Shown piece after piece: positions 18,893-28,200 of a stretch of 64,000 nt of DNA. The DNA comes from Rhizobium etli CFN 42 (GTDB lineage Bacteria; Pseudomonadota; Alphaproteobacteria; Rhizobiales; Rhizobiaceae): positions 561,001-625,000 of the forward strand of contig NC_007761.1 in assembly GCF_000092045.1 (NCBI RefSeq), given 5' to 3'. Numbering within the stretch: the stretch's first letter is position 1; each line of letters begins with the position of its first letter. The translations under genes were made by a program, and so were the position numbers. The notes below the pieces were generated by a model. The model ran no database searches. It saw only the letters and a list, made by a program, of their open reading frames with translations, and was not told the origin of the DNA.

Positions 18893-21109
18893 ATGAGCAC
18901 CTACACCAATTTCACGCTCGAAACCGACGCTGATGGCATCGCTCTCGTCACCTGGGACATGCCCGGCAAATCGATGAACGTTTTCACCGCCGAGGTGATG
19001 GAAGAGCTCAATGCGATCATCGACGCCACCACCGCTGACGCCAGCGTCAAGGGTGTCGTCTTCACATCGGGCAAATCCTCCTTCTCCGGCGGCGCCGATC
19101 TTTCGATGATCAAGTCGATGTTCAGCTCCTATCAGGAGGAGAAGGCCAAGAGCCCGGAAAAGGCGGTACAGACGCTCTTTGGTCTGGTTGGCCGAATGAG
19201 CGGCCTGTTCCGCAAGCTCGAAACCTCGGGCAAGCCCTGGGTTTCCGCCATCAATGGCACCTGCATGGGCGGCGCATTCGAACTGTCGCTCGCCTGCCAC
19301 GGCCGCGTCGCCTCCAATGCCAAGAGCGTCAAGATCGCGCTGCCCGAGGTCAAGGTCGGCATCTTCCCCGGCGCCGGCGGCACCCAGCGTGTGCCGCGGC
19401 TGGCGAACGCCCAGGACGCGCTGCAGATGATGACGACGGGTCAGTCGCTGAGCGGCTCGCGCGCCAAGGCGATGAACCTCGTGCATCAGGTGGTCGAGCC
19501 GGATCAGCTGATCCCGGCCGCCAAGCAGATGATCAAGGACGGGCTGAAGCCGGTGGCCCCCTGGGACGAGAAGGGCTTCAAGCTGCCGGGCGGCGGCATC
19601 TGGACGCCGGCCTCGGCCCAACTCTGGCCAGCCGCACCGGCAATCCTGCGCCGCGAAACCTCGGGCAATTATCCGGCCGCGCTCGCCATCCTGAAATGCG
19701 TCTATGAAGGCCTGCAGGTGCCGTTCGACACGGGTCTCAAGATCGAGCAGCGTTATTTCACCGAGGTGCTGCAGACCCGCGAAGCCTTCTCGATGATCCG
19801 TTCGCTGTTCATCTCCATGCAGGAGCTCGGCAAGGGCGCCCGCCGCCCCGCCGGCATTCCGAAGACGGAGCTCAAGCATGTCGGCGTCGTCGGCGCCGGC
19901 TTCATGGGCGCCTCGATCGCCTATGTCACGGCAGCTGCCGGCATTTCGGTGACGTTGATCGACCGTGACATGGAAGCGGCTGCCAAGGGCAAGGCCGTTT
20001 CCGAAGGCCTCGTCAAGGATGCAATCGGTAAGGGACGCCTTACTCAAGATGAGGCGGCAGCCCTTCTCTCCCGCATCACGCCATCGGGCGATTATGCCGA
20101 TCTCGCCAATGTCGGCCTCGTTATCGAGGCCGTGTTCGAGGATCGCGAGGTAAAGAAGGCGGTTATCGACGCTGTTGAAGCGGTGCTGCCGGAAGGCGCG
20201 ATCTTCGCCTCCAACACGTCGACGCTGCCGATCACGGGGCTGGCAAGGAATTCCAAACGCCCGGCCGATTTCATCGGCATCCACTTCTTCTCGCCCGTCG
20301 AAAAGATGATGCTGACCGAGGTCATCCTCGGCACGGAGACCGGCGACAGGGCGTTGGCGGTCGCTCTCGACTATGTCGCGGCGATCAAGAAGACGCCGAT
20401 CGTGGTCAACGACACGCGCGGTTTCTTCGTCAATCGCTGCGTGCTGCGCTACATGTCGGAAAGCTACGACATGCTGATCGAAGGCGTGCCGCCTGCCATG
20501 ATCGAAAATGCTGCCAAGATGGCCGGCATGCCGGTCGGTCCGCTGGCGCTCAACGACGAGGTCGCCATCGACCTCTCGCTTAAGATCCTCAAAGCCGCCG
20601 TCGCCGATCTCGGCGAGAAGGCCATCGACCCCAGGCATATGGAGCTTATCTCCCGCATGGTGGAGAAGGAGGGCCGCTTCGGCCGCAAGAATTCCAAAGG
20701 CTTCTATGACTACCCCCCGAAACCGGCCAAGAAATCCCTCTGGCCCGATCTCAAGAGCTTCTATCCGCAGAAGAAGGCGGAGGAGGTCGACGTTAACGTG
20801 CTGAAGCAGCGTTTCCTCGTCACCATCGCGCTCGAAGCCGCCCGCACCGTGGAAGAAGGCATCGTCACCGATCCGCGCGAAGCCGACGTCGGCTCGATCC
20901 TCGGCTTCGGCTTCGCGCCCTATACCGGGGGTGCGCTGAGCTATATCGATGGCATGGGCGCGAAGGCTTTCGTGGATCTGGCTGAAAGGTTGGCGGAAAC
21001 TTACGGAGATCACTTCAAGCCGACGCCGCTGCTGAGGGATCTGGCTGCCAAGGGCGAGACGTTCTACGGGCGGTTCGATCCCTATGCGGGGACGAAGGCC
21101 GCGGCGTAA
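18893..21109 (+). CDS. Bifunctional enoyl-CoA hydratase/3-hydroxyacyl-CoA dehydrogenase (FadB/FadJ-type)
   Basis: A 738-residue fusion. The N-terminal crotonase domain (residues 1-200) has [19 protein letters not shown] and [20 protein letters not shown], carrying the two glutamates of the hydratase site. The NAD-binding Rossmann motif [15 protein letters not shown] begins near residue 328, and [17 protein letters not shown] with the catalytic His follows. It hydrates enoyl-CoA and oxidises the 3-hydroxyacyl-CoA. AGGGAGAGGA lies before the ATG at 18893. Third gene of the beta-oxidation set; a strong hairpin follows the stop. Confidence 0.93.
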   Translation: MSTYTNFTLETDADGIALVTWDMPGKSMNVFTAEVMEELNAIIDATTADASVKGVVFTSGKSSFSGGADLSMIKSMFSSYQEEKAKSPEKAVQTLFGLVGRMSGLFRKLETSGKPWVSAINGTCMGGAFELSLACHGRVASNAKSVKIALPEVKVGIFPGAGGTQRVPRLANAQDALQMMTTGQSLSGSRAKAMNLVHQVVEPDQLIPAAKQMIKDGLKPVAPWDEKGFKLPGGGIWTPASAQLWPAAPAILRRETSGNYPAALAILKCVYEGLQVPFDTGLKIEQRYFTEVLQTREAFSMIRSLFISMQELGKGARRPAGIPKTELKHVGVVGAGFMGASIAYVTAAAGISVTLIDRDMEAAAKGKAVSEGLVKDAIGKGRLTQDEAAALLSRITPSGDYADLANVGLVIEAVFEDREVKKAVIDAVEAVLPEGAIFASNTSTLPITGLARNSKRPADFIGIHFFSPVEKMMLTEVILGTETGDRALAVALDYVAAIKKTPIVVNDTRGFFVNRCVLRYMSESYDMLIEGVPPAMIENAAKMAGMPVGPLALNDEVAIDLSLKILKAAVADLGEKAIDPRHMELISRMVEKEGRFGRKNSKGFYDYPPKPAKKSLWPDLKSFYPQKKAEEVDVNVLKQRFLVTIALEAARTVEEGIVTDPREADVGSILGFGFAPYTGGALSYIDGMGAKAFVDLAERLAETYGDHFKPTPLLRDLAAKGETFYGRFDPYAGTKAAA

Positions 21110-21162
21110 GCGCGATCCGCGGCTTGGTTCTAACGGGAGTATCTTTACCGTAGTGCCGCGGC

Positions 21163-21194
21163 CGCCCCCTCTGCCCTGCCGGGCAGAGGGGGCG
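21163..21194. terminator. 14-bp GC-rich stem-loop after the beta-oxidation operon
   Basis: Perfect arms 21163-21176 and 21181-21194 with loop TGCC, 53 bases after the hydratase/dehydrogenase stop. No T-run follows. The arm shares CCCCCTCTGCCCTGCCGGGC with the inverted element at 6762-6936, so it is a compact copy of that repeat. The remaining gap to cspA (about 230 bases) has no gene and probably includes the cspA leader. Confidence 0.55.
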
Positions 21195-21427
21195 CCGCGT
21201 CACCACGGGACCCTTTCGCCCCAAGTGCACGATTTCGACTTTCCCTTGCCGACGCCTTGCCGCGGACACAATTTGCAACTACATCCTCGCACATCGATCT
21301 TGCTAGATGAACTTTGAAACGGCGCTTGCGTCGTTCCTGACGACCTTCCTCCAAAATCGGTTTTCATCGCCGCTTGGGCTTTGCCCGGGCTGCAATCTTC
21401 TATGAGCGATTCGAAAAGGATATCGTC

Positions 21428-21637
21428 ATGAACACAGGTACTGTTAAGTGGTTCAACGCAACCAAGGGCTTCGGCTTCATTCAGCCGGATGACGGCGCCG
21501 CCGACGTTTTCGTCCACATTTCGGCCGTTGAGCGCGCCGGTATGCGTGACCTCAAGGATGGCCAGAAGTTGTCCTACGATCTCGTCCGCGACAACAAGTC
21601 CGGCAAGATGTCGGCAGACCGCCTCCAGGCGGCCTGA
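21428..21637 (+). CDS. cspA: Cold-shock domain protein
   Basis: A 69-residue CspA-family protein: [20 protein letters not shown] with RNP1 (KGFGFIQ) and RNP2 (VFVHIS), a five-strand OB fold that binds single-stranded nucleic acid. The ATG at 21428 is set by family length and an AAAAGGA site upstream; an in-frame ATG at 21374 would add a non-conserved extension. A long untranslated leader, usual for this family, is likely. An intrinsic terminator lies at 21712-21738. Confidence 0.93.
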   Translation: MNTGTVKWFNATKGFGFIQPDDGAADVFVHISAVERAGMRDLKDGQKLSYDLVRDNKSGKMSADRLQAA

Positions 21638-21711
21638 GCCTTCAAAGGCTTGAATATCATCTCCGGATCGTGACCACGGATGTACTGGCACGATTCGTTG
21701 AGACGGCAGGG

Positions 21712-21738
21712 AAGGTCGGGTGAGCCCGGCCTTTTTTT
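21712..21738 (+). terminator. Intrinsic terminator of cspA
   Basis: AAGGTCGGG-TGAG-CCCGGCCTT forms a 9-bp stem with one G-U pair, followed by seven T residues (21732-21738). It lies 75 bases after the cspA stop, at the end of its transcript. Confidence 0.85.
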
Positions 21739-21781
21739 GTTTCGGGTCGACGGCGGGCGCATCATCACGGGGGCGAATTGC

Positions 21782-22225
21782 TCAATTGCCGGGTATCTCG
21801 TCGACCTCCATCACCTCCATCACCCGCGCCATGACAGTCCGCGCCGCATCGAGCTCGGCCGAGGTAAACGCGGCTCCGAGCTTGTTCGCCCATCCCGCCT
21901 GCGCCACCTCGATCACCCCGAGCCGCGCCGCCCCTTCCGCCGTCAACCGCACCAGCTTGGCGCGCTGATGCTGCGGGTTGTCGGCATAGGCAATCAGCCC
22001 CTCATCCGCGAGCACGTCGGCAAGCCGCTGCACGCCCTGACGGGCGAGGCCGAGCGCGCGGGCGATTTGCGCCACCGAGAGGTCGCCGCGCCTTGCCGCG
22101 GCCAGCACCTGCCAGCGCGCGCTGGTTTGTCCTGCAGGCTTCGCCAACCGGTCGCCGGCGGCGGTCAGGTGACCGGCGAGACGCAGAGCTGTGATCGCGA
22201 AAGCGGAAAAGGCATCCCCTTCCAT
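21782..22225 (-). CDS. MarR family transcriptional regulator
   Basis: A 147-residue winged-helix protein: TSARWQVLAAARRGDLSVAQ, recognition region ARALGLARQGVQRLADVL, and the wing ADNPQHQRAKLVRLT match MarR. I prefer the ATG at 22225 (MEGDAFSAF), which leaves both palindromic operators outside the coding region; the longer frame from 22282 would contain one of them and has no ribosome site. It is divergent from the GFA-family gene, which it probably represses together with itself. Confidence 0.82.
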   Translation of the reverse strand: MEGDAFSAFAITALRLAGHLTAAGDRLAKPAGQTSARWQVLAAARRGDLSVAQIARALGLARQGVQRLADVLADEGLIAYADNPQHQRAKLVRLTAEGAARLGVIEVAQAGWANKLGAAFTSAELDAARTVMARVMEVMEVDEIPGN

Positions 22226-22249
22226 CGTTCGCCCAGGCCGATTATGTTT

Positions 22250-22301
22250 GACAACATGTTGTCTATTCGGTATCTCATCCATGATGACAATACATTGTCA
22301 T
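22250..22301. promoter_or_regulatory. Two tandem MarR-type operator palindromes
   Basis: Box 1 is the perfect 14-bp palindrome GACAACATGTTGTC (22250-22263). Box 2 is ATGACAAT-AC-ATTGTCAT (22284-22301). Both share the half-site GACAA/TTGTC and sit 34 bases apart centre to centre, between marR and the GFA gene. Repression of both genes is inferred from layout. Confidence 0.65.
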
Positions 22302-22339
22302 ATAGACAAGCAGAACGCAACGCCGGAGGGGAGATCGCC

Positions 22340-22744
22340 ATGAAGAGGACCTACAAGGGAAGCTGCCATTGCGGCAAAGTGCACTACGAGGTGGATATCG
22401 ATCTCGAAGCCGGCACCGGCCGCTGCAATTGTTCGATCTGTGCCAAGCGGCGTTATTGGGGCGCCAACGTCAAGCCGGAGGATTTCCGGCTGATGTGCGA
22501 CGAGGCTGTCATGGCCGACTACCAGTTCAATACGATGAGCGGCCATCACCGCTTCTGCCGCACCTGCGGGGTGCCGGCATATGGTGACGGTTATGTCGAG
22601 GCGATCGGCGGCGCCTATGTCTCGATCAACATCGCCTGCCTGGATAATATTACGCCCGAGGAACTGGCGGCGCTGCCGGTTCGTTACGCCGATGGCAGGC
22701 ACGATGCCTGGTGGAACGAGCCTGAAGTGACGAGTTATCTCTGA
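22340..22744 (+). CDS. GFA (glutathione-dependent formaldehyde-activating) family protein
   Basis: A 134-residue zinc-binding protein of the Gfa/CENP-V fold. It has the cysteine sets CHCG (near residue 10), CNCSIC (near 33) and CRTCG (near 76). The family name comes from a glutathione S-hydroxymethyl transferase, but most members are uncharacterised. GGAGGGGAG precedes the ATG at 22340. It is divergent from a MarR regulator, with two operator boxes between, which suggests induction by a small ligand, perhaps an aldehyde or electrophile. Confidence 0.85.
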   Translation: MKRTYKGSCHCGKVHYEVDIDLEAGTGRCNCSICAKRRYWGANVKPEDFRLMCDEAVMADYQFNTMSGHHRFCRTCGVPAYGDGYVEAIGGAYVSINIACLDNITPEELAALPVRYADGRHDAWWNEPEVTSYL

Positions 22745-22745
22745 A

Positions 22746-22787
22746 GCAATTCCGGTCGTACGCGCAGCGATCCTGCGTCCGAATTGC
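22746..22787. repeat. Two-stem hairpin repeat (D) after the GFA gene
   Basis: Outer stem GCAATTCCGG/CCGAATTGC (22746-22755 and 22779-22787, one bulged base), inner stem CGCAG/CTGCG (22763-22767 and 22773-22777). It begins one base after the GFA stop. The outer-stem, bulge, inner-stem layout resembles the elements at 36387, 42543 and 46412. It may end GFA transcription. Confidence 0.45.
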
Positions 22788-22863
22788 CGAGACTGAAATG
22801 CATCATTGTCGGATCGTCCTCCTGCCACTCGTCCTCTGTCCATAACGGAAAAGGAGAACGGCC

Positions 22864-23307
22864 GTGAAAGACGAAGCAATTGCCAGGCACGAGGAAGAGG
22901 CGGTCATCGCCATGCTGATGATGCGGGCCAAGGCGCTGGGGGAAAAGAACGCCGAGGAGGCGCTTTCCTACGAGGCCGAAGATTCCGTGGAATTTTCCCT
23001 GGCGCCGCCGCTGGTCATCAACGGCAAGGACAAGGCTGGGTTGCAGGCCTGGTTCGACACCTGGGAAGGTCCGATCGGCGGCGAGGTGCGCGATGCCAAA
23101 CTGACGGTCGGCGAAGGTGTCGCTTTCTGGTGTGGCCTCACGCGGATGACCGGGACGAAGACCGATGGCACCAAGGTCGATCTCTGGTTCCGACAGACGC
23201 TCGGCCTCGTCAAACAGGATGGCCGCTGGCTGGTGACCCATCAGCATGCCTCCGTTCCCTTCGCCATGGATGGCAGCGGCCGCGCGCTGCTCGATCTCCA
23301 GCCGTGA
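22864..23307 (+). CDS. SnoaL/YybH-like NTF2-fold protein
   Basis: A 147-residue protein with the NTF2-like cone fold pattern: an N-terminal helix with AKALGEKNAEEALSYEAED, then strands VEFSLAPPL, and a C-terminal LVKQDGRWLVTHQHASVPF typical of the YybH/SnoaL group. Function is unknown; members act as small-molecule isomerases or stress proteins. The start is GTG at 22864 with AAGGAG 8 bases upstream. It ends 16 bases before the convergent MFS gene. Confidence 0.78.
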   Translation: MKDEAIARHEEEAVIAMLMMRAKALGEKNAEEALSYEAEDSVEFSLAPPLVINGKDKAGLQAWFDTWEGPIGGEVRDAKLTVGEGVAFWCGLTRMTGTKTDGTKVDLWFRQTLGLVKQDGRWLVTHQHASVPFAMDGSGRALLDLQP

Positions 23308-23322
23308 ACACTCGCGCCGGTG

Positions 23323-24525
23323 TCAGGCCGCATTCTCCGCCGCCTTCCCCCGGCCGGCGCGAACAGCCATGATCCCGACGCCCATCAACAACAGGATTGC
23401 CGTCGCATAGATATCCGTCGTCAGCGCATAACCGGCCGATTTCGCCAGGAACCCGGCGAGGATCGCCGGCAGGCTAAAGGCGAGGTAGCTCTGCACGTAG
23501 AAGGCGGCCAGCAGCCCGGCTCGTTCGTCAGCTTTCGCGAGCGGCATGATGGTGCCGATCGAGCCTAGGAAATTGGTGCCGAAGCCGGCGCCGGTAAAGA
23601 CAGTGCCGATGAGCAGCAGCGGAACATTGGCAAGGTGCACGCCGGCAACGACGGTCAGGATGCCGAGCGTCTTCGCCGATACGCCGAAACCGAGATTGGC
23701 CGATGCCGTCTTGCTGCGCCTGATATAGACGGTGATCGCGCCGCTGACCATCAGCGCGGTGACGACAGCCCCGCCGGTCAGCGGCGCCCTGCTGCCGGTC
23801 GTGCTGGCGACCAGCGATGGGACAAGCGAAAGATAGAAACCGGCAAGCGTCCAGTTGGCAATGTTGATCGGCGTCACCAGCGACAGTGGCCGCTTGACCT
23901 GCGGCGGAATGGCGACGCGTGGTATCAGCGAGCCGAGGGCGCCCGGCCGCCTGCCGGCGGTCTCGTGCGTCAGCCATATGCCGCCCGCCTGCAGCGTGAA
24001 CGCAATGAGCAGCAACGCATAGGTGAGGTGCATCGGGGAGGGGCCAAATTGAATCAACGCGCTGGTGCCGACCGCGCCGACCGCCATGCCGCAAAGCGGC
24101 GCGATCGAGTTGACGATCTGCCCCTTTGCCCGGTCGACATCGACGAGCGCGGCTCCGAGCGAGGCGCCGGCGATGCCGGTAGCAATACCCTGGACGATCC
24201 GCGCCGCAATCAGCCAACCCGGTCCGGTAGCGACGACGAACAGCGCCATGGCGATGATTTCGAGCAGCAGGGCGAAAAAGATCACCGGCCTGCGGCCGAG
24301 GTGATCGGAGATAGAGCCGGCCGTCAGCAAGGCCGCCAGCAGCGCAAAGGCGTAGACGGCGAAGACCACGGTAATCAGCACCGGCGAGAGCGCGAAGTTA
24401 TCTTGATAGATCCGGTAGAGTGGGGTCGGCGCGGCGGAAGCACCGAAGAAGGTGGCGAGCGTCAGCGCGTGGAAGCCGATCGAGGGGCGCGGAGCATTCT
24501 CTGTGGATTTGGAGGCAGCGAACAT
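23323..24525 (-). CDS. MFS transporter (drug-efflux-like)
   Basis: A 400-residue major facilitator protein with about twelve membrane segments. Motif A in the loop between helices 2 and 3 reads GSISDHLGRRPVI, and the motif-C-like region GIATGIAGASLGAAL follows helix 4, both usual in multidrug efflux permeases. AAGGGG stands 7 bases before the ATG at 24525. A 7-7-7 palindrome (24541-24561) lies directly upstream and a divergent TetR gene beyond it, so ligand-controlled efflux is likely. Confidence 0.85.
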   Translation of the reverse strand: MFAASKSTENAPRPSIGFHALTLATFFGASAAPTPLYRIYQDNFALSPVLITVVFAVYAFALLAALLTAGSISDHLGRRPVIFFALLLEIIAMALFVVATGPGWLIAARIVQGIATGIAGASLGAALVDVDRAKGQIVNSIAPLCGMAVGAVGTSALIQFGPSPMHLTYALLLIAFTLQAGGIWLTHETAGRRPGALGSLIPRVAIPPQVKRPLSLVTPINIANWTLAGFYLSLVPSLVASTTGSRAPLTGGAVVTALMVSGAITVYIRRSKTASANLGFGVSAKTLGILTVVAGVHLANVPLLLIGTVFTGAGFGTNFLGSIGTIMPLAKADERAGLLAAFYVQSYLAFSLPAILAGFLAKSAGYALTTDIYATAILLLMGVGIMAVRAGRGKAAENAA

Positions 24526-24540
24526 ATATAAGCCCCTTAA

Positions 24541-24561
24541 AGCTAACCTGTTGCGTTAGCT
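24541..24561. promoter_or_regulatory. TetR-type operator between MFS and TetR genes
   Basis: AGCTAAC-N7-GTTAGCT is a perfect palindrome 15 bases upstream of the MFS start and 100 bases before the TetR start. It is placed to overlap the MFS promoter or leader. Binding by the neighbouring TetR protein is inferred. Confidence 0.65.
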
Positions 24562-24661
24562 CCATGTAGGGTGAATAAGGCGCAAAGGCAAATTATTTGC
24601 GTTTATGCTCCTGTCAAAGATTTTGAACCATCGATGTCAGGATGAAGGTCGGGTTACAGGC

Positions 24662-25219
24662 ATGGCAGTGAAAGAGAATCTCCGTCCGGGCGGACGAAGC
24701 GCTCGGGTCCAGGCGTCGGTGCACAAGGCGGCGCGCGATCTGTTGGCCGAGTTCAATCGCACGGAGGTGACGATCCCGCTGATCGCCGCCAGGGCGGGCG
24801 TGACGCCGTCAACCATCTATCGCCGCTGGGGCGACCTGCAGGAGCTTCTCGCCGACGTCGCCGTCGAGCGGCTGCGGCCGGATATGCAGCCGGTCGATGC
24901 CGGCAGCGGCAAGGCCGATCTTCAGGCCTGGGCCGAACAATATGCCGAGGAAATGTCCTCCGGGCCGGGCCGCGAGATGATCCGCGACGTGTTGGCGGCG
25001 CAGGCCGGCGCCAATGCCAGCAAGTGCTGCGAATATACGCGCCAGCAGATCGTCGTCATCGCCGACAGGGCAAAGGCGCGCGGCGAGGCCTTTCCGGATG
25101 TCGACCTCGTCATGGATCAGGTGGTGGCGCCGATCATGTATCGCATCCTGTTCGGCGACGTGCCGGATGCGGCGCGTGTGTGCGATCTCGTTTCGCGCAT
25201 CATGAGCGCGCCTGACTGA
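24662..25219 (+). CDS. TetR family transcriptional regulator
   Basis: A 185-residue regulator with the TetR DNA-binding domain: VTIPLIAARAGVTPSTIYRRWGDLQELL near residues 36-64, including the recognition segment TPSTIYRRW. The C-terminal half is a helical ligand domain with a TetR_C-type pattern (MDQVVAPIMYRILFG). I chose the ATG at 24662 by family length; an in-frame ATG at 24605 lacks a ribosome site. Divergent from the MFS pump it likely controls; convergent with the hybrid kinase gene 7 bases away. Confidence 0.85.
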   Translation: MAVKENLRPGGRSARVQASVHKAARDLLAEFNRTEVTIPLIAARAGVTPSTIYRRWGDLQELLADVAVERLRPDMQPVDAGSGKADLQAWAEQYAEEMSSGPGREMIRDVLAAQAGANASKCCEYTRQQIVVIADRAKARGEAFPDVDLVMDQVVAPIMYRILFGDVPDAARVCDLVSRIMSAPD

Positions 25220-25226
25220 ACTTGCC

Positions 25227-28200
25227 TTACTCGGCGGCGGCGCGCTTGAGGCCCGATATCTGGGTGATATAGGCGCGCAACGCCGCCGGACGCACCGGCT
25301 TGTGTTGAACGGCGATGCCGTAGCGCTCGGCCTCACTGCGCACTTCAGGCGTGCGGTCGGCGGTAACAAGCAAGGCGGGGATGTCGATACCGAACTGCCG
25401 GCGCAGATGCAGGATTGCGGCAAGCCCAGTGCCGTCGTCGAGATGATAATCGGCGATGGCAAGGTCCGGCGGCCCATCGCGGCCGTCCATGGCGATCACC
25501 TCGGCAAGGCAATCCACCGCCGTCACCTCACAGCCCCAGCCGCTGAGCAGCAACCGCATGCCTTCCAGGATCTTCGGCTCGTTGTCGATGCAGAGGATTT
25601 TCAGTCCCTTGAGCGGCTGCCCCGGGCGGTCTGCGGGGGTGACGGCGGCAGCAGCCTCGGCCGGGCGTGAGACGTCGAGCGGCATGGAGATGCGAAATTC
25701 AGTGCCCCTGCCATGCGTCGAGAGCAGCTCGACCGGATGGTTGAGCACGCGGGCGATGCGGTCGACGATCGAAAGGCCGAGCCCGAGGCCGGAAGCAGTC
25801 TTGGCGCCTTCGTCCAGCCGCGCGAATTCCTTGAACACGGTGCGGAATTTCGATGGCGGAATGCCGATGCCGGAATCCATTACCTGGATGATCACCTGGT
25901 TGCCGCGCCGCCGCGCCCCGACCAGCACCTTGCCGGTGATCGTGTATTTTATGGCGTTGGAAACGAGATTCTGCACCAGGCGGCGCAGCAGGTTCGGGTC
26001 TGAGCGGACGCGCAGCGATGTCGGCATGACCACCAGCTTCAGCTGTTTCTCACGGGCGATCGGCGCAAAATCGGTCTCGATCCGCTCCAGCAGGTCGGAA
26101 AGCGCGACCGAGGCAAGCCGCGGCCGCATGGCGCCGGTATCGAGCCTTGAGATATCGAGCACCGCGCCCAGGATGGTTTCGACCGATTCCAGTGCTGAAT
26201 CGATGTTGCGCACGATCGGACTGTTGTCGGATTGCGCCATGCGTTCGACCAGCGCCGAGGAATAGAGCCTGGCGGCGTTGAGCGGCTGCAGGATGTCGTG
26301 GCCGGCGGCGGCGAAGAAGCGCGTCTTGCCAATATTCGCCTCGTCGGCGGCCGCGCGTGCCTCGGCAAGCTCGCGATTGACGCGGGTCAGCTCGGCGGTG
26401 CGTTCGGCGACACGCTGCTCCAGCGTCTCGTTCGCCTGCTTCAGCGCCTGGTCGGCGTTGACGCGCTGGGTGATGTCGGTGAAGGTTGCCACAATGCCCT
26501 TGTCGGGCATGGCGTTGGAGCGCACCTCGATGATCCGCTCGCCGCCGCCGAGCACCAGTGCGAAGGGTTTGTCGAGCGTCAGGAAATGCCGCACTGTCTG
26601 CTGCAGATCGCCGGGCGCGATGTCGCCGCGCTGGCTGAGGATGGTGACGATCTCGGAGAGGGGAAAGCCGACCTGACCGGCATTCTCGGGCAGCTCAAGC
26701 AATTGCCGGAAGCGCCGGTTCCAGATCGTCAGCCGGTTGGAACTGTCGAAGACGGCAATGCCCTGATCCATCTGCGACAGCGCCGTCTGCAGCATGTCCT
26801 GGTTATACTGCAGCGCCTCGCTTGCCTGATCGAGCAGCCAGGCGGTGTCGGACGAGGCATCCTCGATCTTCTGCAGGATCAACGACAACACGAGGCGGGC
26901 AGAGGACGAGCCGATGGCGCTGCCGAGCAGCTGTTCGCTGAAATGGATCAGCGCCATGTCGGCCTGCTGTTCGTCCTCCAGCTTGCGGCCGGAGCTCTGT
27001 TCGTAGGTGGTGAACGAGCGCTGCATGCGCTCTTCGCCGAGATAACGCGAGATCGCCGCCTTGAGATCGCCGACGCTGATGCGGGTCTTCCAGCCGCGCG
27101 TGGCGAACTGCGAGCGCGAATGCCGTTTGACGAAGATGCCGGCCTGGATGCGCTCCAGCGGCCGGGCATTGCGGGTGAGCGAGCCGACGATGAAGAAGGC
27201 GGTGTTGACGAGTAGGCTCATGACGGTCGCATTGACCAGCGGATCCGCCCCGGGCGCGGTAAACAGCGTCGAGCCGGGAAAGATGAAGCCGAGCACGGCG
27301 CTCGCCACATAGGAATAATCAGGCCCGCCGAGCGAGGGCAGGAACAAGAGATAGATCCAGATGACGAAGCCGGAGGTCAGTCCGAGGATGGCGCCGCGCG
27401 CATTCGCCCGCCGCCAGATCAGCCCGCCGAACAGCGCCGGCGCGATCTGCGCGATCGCCGCAAAGGAGAGCAGGCCGATCGAGGCAAGCCCGGCGGTGCT
27501 GTCGGTCGAGCGGTAATAGGCATAGCCGAAGAGCAGCACGGCGAAGATGGCGCTGCGGCGAATGTTGAGCAGCGTCTTGGCGAAATCGTCGCGCTGGCCG
27601 GCACGGCCGGCCAGTTTGCGTCGGAGGAAGATCGGCATGACGATGTCGTTCGACACCATGATCGACAGCGCCACGGAATCGACGATGACCATCGCGGTGG
27701 CGGCAGAGAAGCCGCCGATGAAGATGATCAGCGACACCACCGGCATCTCGCCGGCCAGCGGCAGCGACAGCATGTAGAAATCGGCATTGCCGGCGCCGCC
27801 GAAGGTCAGGAGCCCGCCGATCGCCACCGGCAGCACGAAGAGATTGATTGATATGAGATAAGCGGGAAACAGAAAGCCTGCGAGTTTCAGCTGCTTCGCC
27901 GTCCGGTTTTCGACCACCGTCACATGGAACTGCCGCGGCAGCATGATGATCGCGAAGGCCGACAGAATGATCAGAGTGATCCAGCGGCTGATCGGCGTAT
28001 GATAGCCGAGCGCCGACATCACCAGGTCGTTTTCGACGGTCTTCTGCCAGAGATCGGTGGGGCCATCGAAGAGAAACCAGATGACGCAGATGCCGGCCGT
28101 GAGGAAGGCGACGAGCTTGACCACCGATTCCATCGAGACGGCGAGGATAAGGCCGTCCTGGTGTTCCGTCGCATCCGTATGCCGCGTGCCGAACATGATG

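Noticed and set aside
18809..21013. 734-codon open frame on the minus strand
   Set aside because: Antisense to the hydratase/dehydrogenase gene, which has complete catalytic motifs.
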